Positions 59,111-64,000 of a DNA stretch of 64,000 nt are shown piece by piece (the stretch's first letter is position 1; each line of letters starts with the position of its first letter). Location of the stretch: contig CM054115.1 of NCBI GenBank assembly GCA_028673005.1, forward strand, positions 192,828,370-192,892,369, read 5' to 3'. The notes beneath the pieces are model-generated. The model saw only the letters and a program-made list of their open reading frames with translations. It had not been told where the DNA came from and searched no databases. Source of the stretch: Tanypteryx hageni (taxonomy: Eukaryota; Arthropoda; Insecta; Odonata; Petaluridae). Made by a program: the position numbers and the translations under genes.

Positions 59111-60487
59111 TTTCAGTCTACTGTAACATAATCCTGGCCCAACACTATCACAGTCGAGATATTCCTCGCTCTCAAACTCAATAAATTCTTTATTAAAAAA
59201 TTTTCCATTTAAATGTATAGTTTCAGTAATTATGTAAAGTACTTTTTTAAGACTAGTTTTATAATTATTTAAGAAGTGTTTTACGATCTGGATATGTAGT
59301 CTACCTAATACGATACTCGTGAATATATGGACGTATAAAAGTTTTTTGGCGTAATGTCACATGTGGAGTATGACAATTAAACTGAAAAAGTAGTTAACAT
59401 AATTAATGAAGCAATACAATGAACGAATTATTGACGATCTTTCATTATATGAGCTTTTAGAGATGCGAAATAACCGAAAATTTTATATAATTTATGACTA
59501 TTGGATTATCTAAGAGAACTAATTTTTCCATCCGTCTGATCGAAACCAAATATATACCGCTGACATAAATTGTACCTGGAAATTGGTAATAGCTTAGACA
59601 TTTGGCAGAAGAGATTGACAATCGAATCTATGCTCCAATGATTGAAAATTGGAGGACTTCAAAGATGAGAGTAAGGATTTCCTGAGGAACACCCGTAAAC
59701 TCGATCGTTCGATATTTGTCATCTCGTCAAAAGGATTCTGAGAAAGGGCCAGTTGCCACTTATTTCGAGTGACGCATCGGTCATACTCGCCGGATTAGGA
59801 TGTTGCCGGGGTAACATGGAGGATAAATCGACTTAAGGAACTGCCATCGTTTGGGGCTAATAATCGATATATTCAGATTTCAAGTCGATTATTATTTCAG
59901 ATTTATACATGCAACTGCTATAGGGAATGTTCATAAAGTCCTTAATAAAAAGAATACTCAGAATATCTCATTAGGATCCAGTTTCAATGAATAAAAAGAT
60001 GTGTTATTCAAAATGAAAACCATAAAGCTACAGATAAATGTCTCAGTAGCTAATAAAATTTGCCTGTCTGGATTCTTCTCGCCTCTGTTTCTCATCGGGT
60101 TTAAATCCGATCGAGAACATTGACCTTACCGTTATCGATTTGCTCCGTTGAATCGTGTCTAATTTATGCTCTAATTAGATAAGTTAATGTCCAAAACTCC
60201 TTAAGCCATAACAATGTTTATACACCAATGCATTTCGCCCACTATTTGGGCATATTCAAAGTGACTGGTTCTGGCAGTGACCACAAGTCTACGGAATAAT
60301 TAACAAAAACTAATTAAATGATTAAATTTACTCGGAGTATTTTAAGTCTACGTATATATTATATGAATTAAAATTATACATATAACATACACCTTCCACT
60401 GAAATTGTTTTTGAAAAATGTTTAAGGTATTACAATCGACTTTTCCTTTTTATTTTCTCATATACGTAGTATCGTATATTGAGAAAG
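59111..60487. other. Unannotated stretch
   Basis: AT-rich. A GC-richer patch at 59740-59830 ('gaccagttgccacttatttc'-like region) has no recognised content. Confidence 0.5.
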
Positions 60488-60489
60488 TA

Positions 60490-62573
60490 AGGAAAGTGCG
60501 CCTATTATCGCACCCATTTTGGAAATCTCAATTTATGAAGCCATTTATTTATCAAAATCGGAAATAATCATGGTTTTTCATTCTGTGGTAAATGTTTTCA
60601 AAGGAAGCTAGGATATTACTACCTTTTTAATACTCTTTGACCATTTAAAAAAAAAATTAAAAATGGAGTGTGCGATATTAGGATACTAGTATTCCTATTA
60701 CCGCACACTCCTTTTTCGTTTCAAATGTGGGATAAAAGTGGAAAAACTTGTGGAAAAGCTTAACAAATGAAGAAAAAAGACGAATTAGCTTAACAAATTT
60801 TAATTGACAAAATTAAGAATACAAAATTTGAATGAATAGGTTTAGTGTTCTCTTTTTTCCGAGATTTTCTCCAATGCTGAGATGTAATCCTTGTAAGCAA
60901 AATCAACAAATTAACGTTTTGTAGTCAACTGTCCCAGAGCATGCTTCGTGGCACCAAATCCGACACTTCGTGCAGATAATTCATTGTTCTCCCCTTGTAT
61001 CATGTAAGTTGTTGTTAGAGTAGGGACATTCTGCATCATTATCACCATCTTCTTCATCCGTGGAGGCAGTAAGAGGCTAGGTCAAGTCTTCTTCAATCTA
61101 ACTTGAGGACGTCTCTGCGCGTTTCTTCTTTATGTTCCTTTTTGGGAGCACTGACAGGGTTTTGATTCTTTTTCACAGCTATTTTTTTGGGTGCAGTGTT
61201 AAACACACTAAATGCACACCACTTCCATGAGCAAGTTCCAGCAGCACAATGTTCCTGGTATGTGAGTAATTCCCACTAAAACAAGGATAAGAGTATAGCC
61301 TTTAGTGGGCTTCACGTTGCTTAAGAAGAGGTGGAACCATTTAATAAAACTTTCATTCTGTATCCGTGCAGATTTGTGACATACAGCTACACTACCGTTT
61401 GGGGCCCCGTATAGGAGCTTACCTTCCATATTTACGTTTGGGAAAACTAGTAATGGTGGAATGTAATGTCCTACCGCGCTGTATACAAGTGACGGCAGTC
61501 ACCAAGGAGCCCCTCTCTGCGGTTGATACATCCCCAACCTGACACTTTCCTTTCAGAGATATCACCTTAGCACAACTGACAGACCTGTTCAATAATTTCC
61601 ATCAAAAGCTCAAATATATCAAAAACCTATTAAAATTTTCTTCTGTGAAGCCTCTGATTCTTGCAATTGATGTAGCCTGTGGTTTACGAAGACTCAGCTT
61701 TGGATGTCTCCTCATGAACTTGTGCACCCATTTCCATTCATCTGCTTCATCTTCATACTAAACAGATGACAAATACTATTCTCTGATGCTAGTTGAAATG
61801 CCATTTTATAAATATCTTTGACGGTTAAGCCATAGAAACGTGACTCCATTTCTAAACCGTATTTTACTAGCGCCTCCTCTAGTTCATCAATGAACACAGG
61901 CTTTCTACTAAGTGTAGAACTAACTAACCTATCAATGTCTTCCTCACCGCTATATATTTTGTCTTTTAATGTTGATTTGGGGACGATAAACTACTTTGAT
62001 GCACGTATTAATCCAATTTCTTTACGTAGTACAGATATAGCCCTCTTCATCTCTTCCTCCGTACATTGTATTCGCTTTTTTGGAGGAAACTGCAACAAAA
62101 GAGTTGCATCGTATTTGTCAAAACGACGTATTTTATCTTATTTTCGCACTTTTTCCTAATTTTCCTAATATCGCACAGTGCGGTATTTGGACCACCTGAA
62201 GTGGCCGATATTAAGACTAACAGTCTAAATCAAACATGGCGGCAGGCCCCATGAAAACCATGGCTTAAACTTACAGCTACTACTAACGAAACTATATTAT
62301 ACTTAGATTTAATTGGTGTAAAATGTTTGTATTACTACATACCTTTATAAGTCCGATAACTAGTTTAATTAAACTTCGGCAAATACTACCGTAACTTTGA
62401 AGACTTATACTTAGACTTCCACGCTGAAATATTACTCAACTGCCACTAAGTTATTGGTACCTCATCAAGCCAAGTAAGTTACGTTTGTAATCGCTAGAGT
62501 GTAGCACATAACTCCAAAGAAAGATCTGTGTGCGATATTAGGCGCGTAGGCAATATTGGGCACACTTCCCTTT
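60490..62573 (-). mobile_element. pogo-like DNA transposon (Tc1/mariner superfamily), inactive
   Basis: The ends AAGGAAAGTGCGCCTATTAT and, reverse-complemented on the right, AAAGGGAAGTGTGCCCAATA form an imperfect inverted repeat, with TA at 60488-60489 and 62574-62575. The transposase pseudogene lies inside on minus. A 47-bp palindrome (60665-60711) and other copies of 'gtgcgatatta' are subterminal. The length is 2.08 kb. Confidence 0.72.
61208..62110 (-). pseudogene. pogo-like transposase remnant
   Basis: On minus, an N-terminal helix-turn-helix of psq type reads CTEEEMKRAISVLRKEIGLI, then a stop, then FIVPKSTLKDKI. LEEALVKYGLEMESRFYGLT and KFMRRHPKLSLRKPQATS follow (CENP-B-like second DNA-binding part), after which the block with the first catalytic Asp is deleted (about 61600). 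The core resumes with KGKCQVGDVSTAERGSLVT, LLYGAPNGSVAVCHKSARIQ and FIKWFHLFL. The second catalytic block reads LILVLVGITHIP where 'LLLDGH.SH' is expected, so the Asp has become Val. The enzyme is dead on several counts. Confidence 0.78.
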
Positions 62574-62575
62574 AA

Positions 62576-64000
62576 GTATTTTTATCGTGAAAAAATTCGA
62601 CTTCGAGATTTTTGTTGGAATGCACGTTTTAGGTGTCCCTAAGTCCATAAAAATGGTTTTCGCAATGCAGCCTCTCTGTCGGTCTGTTTGCTTTTCCAGT
62701 GCCCAAACGCGTACACGAAATCGAATTATATTTCTTATTTGCGCAATATATCATCTTTTGCAGACGCTTTTTACATTAAAATGATTTTGCTCAAAAACTA
62801 AGGGTAGCTTATTCTTGGCGATTAAAAAAAAATTATTTACTCAAACATTGTATTAGAAAATTTGATTAAAATCAATCCAATTGTAGAGCCTGATGTCACA
62901 AATAATACTATGTAAGTCATATATCTCTTGATATCATTACATAGCGTCCAGTGGCATTACAATGTACGCTAAGCTACCTTACCCATTCCCGATGACGTCA
63001 CTCATCCTCCGCGATCCATTAAAACTCTTACTATATACATACAGCCTTACGGTTAAGATGAATGGAATGATATCTCATGTTTAAGGACATTATCATTCAT
63101 AATAGACACTCTGAAGAGATTAACGATATTGCGCAACATTAAGGGTACTTTATTCTAGGATATTTTGAAACAAAATTCGATTTACTCAGAAATGGCTATA
63201 AGGATTTTGAATAAAATTAATCCAATCGTACAGCCTGATGTCACAAATAATACTTAATAAGCCATATGTTCCAAAAATAACTAAATGTCGACCAGTGTCA
63301 TTAAAATATACACTAAACTACGATTAACTTTGATTTATAAGCGTTTTTCTTTTACAAACGTACACAGTCGACCTAAAGTATATACATACGCATATGAGAA
63401 AGTTTTTGCAATGTATAATGAGCCGTTAATTATAACCTGATTTCCAAAATGGAAATATGCTTATATTTTCGTCTTTGTGTCTGCCTGTCTGTCTCGCATA
63501 TTAACTTAAGAAGCAATGGACCGATTTTCATGACACTTGGTGGAATTCTTTTGTTACTTGGGCCGAGTTCCCGAGGGTAGTTTTTGTTGCGAGGGTTGAA
63601 AGTTCCGGATTCAATTCCAGGAACTTTCCTTTCCATTTAGTTATTATGAGGAATCAGAAATCAATCGTGCAGGGTAATTTTCTCTAGCTCGTTAAAATAT
63701 CTTGGAATTGTAATATCAAAGCCTGATATGTACTATTCTTTGAGGAAATGAATGAATATTTTACTTTTATCGTAGAATGTTTCTTATTGATCATATATCT
63801 TAAATTCTGCGTAAATATTAATGTTTTCGAAGATTTTATCACTCATTACGAGAGTGTTGCCAATGCAACTACTATTGTTGGACTCGAATTCGATTAAGTC
63901 GCCTTGCCACACAAATACGCGTGATCAATTTTGTTTTCAGTTCGAATGTATTTGTAGAATTTTATAGTATAGTATGATTAAATGGAAAGTGGGCATCAAA
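62576..64000. repeat. Diverged tandem duplication and anonymous sequence
   Basis: About 190 bp at 62800-62990 are echoed at 63140-63330 (shared 'agcctgatgtcacaaataat'; offset about 344 bp). From 63430 a phrase with 'tgtctgcctgtctgtct' and 'gaccgattttcatgacactt' resembles the one near 40850. No gene is supported; the frame at 63430-63636 (minus) is not family-like. Confidence 0.5.

Overview
The window is non-genic, repeat-dense animal DNA, most likely arthropod and probably insect. It is AT-rich, has many (TA)n tracts and no bacterial gene organisation, and its coding traces all belong to transposable elements. I found no convincing host protein-coding gene, rRNA gene or functional tRNA gene. 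Most element genes carry stops, frameshifts or deletions. The best-preserved reading frames are a gag frame cut by the left edge (1-708, minus) and ORF1 of a near-complete CR1-like LINE (33369-34373, minus).

Layout. 1-1724: 5' portion of a Ty3/gypsy-type LTR retrotransposon on the minus strand (LTR, primer-binding site, leader with tandem repeats, Arc-like gag). 1755-5992: a duplicated block with a hAT-type MITE and an I-like LINE (RT + RNase H). 5993-8180: short interspersed pieces (LINE tails, a tRNA-derived SINE, inverted repeats). About 8.2-11.2 kb: no recognised content. 11206-18548: a divergent direct duplication; the second arm holds a piggyBac-like element (15640-17431) and a whole hAT element (17562-20589), the first arm a truncated hAT. 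20978-22582: MITE piece and a second copy of 5890-6660. 22583-36300: the second copy of the 1755-5815 block, heavily invaded. An endonuclease-RT LINE (23721-27987) sits in the (TA)n of the hAT MITE and itself contains a 5'-truncated LINE; a 5.1-kb CR1-like LINE (30354-35481, minus) sits in the second I-like LINE.

36.3-47.9 kb: mostly anonymous sequence with simple repeats, an 82-bp hAT MITE, two oppositely oriented GGT/ACC arrays, a tRNA-derived SINE and a possible solo LTR. 47.9-53.8 kb: two copies of a TIR element with self-complementary ends, a Penelope-like element fragment with a GIY-YIG domain, and a second copy of the endonuclease-RT LINE. 57.2-59.1 kb: a decayed minus-strand LINE split by an insertion carrying a SINE. 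60.5-62.6 kb: a dead pogo-like DNA transposon with TA duplication.

The main value of the window is its insertion history. Several insertions can be compared with an uninterrupted copy in the same window, so target sites and insertion order can be read directly. All family names rest on motifs read by eye; no database search was run.
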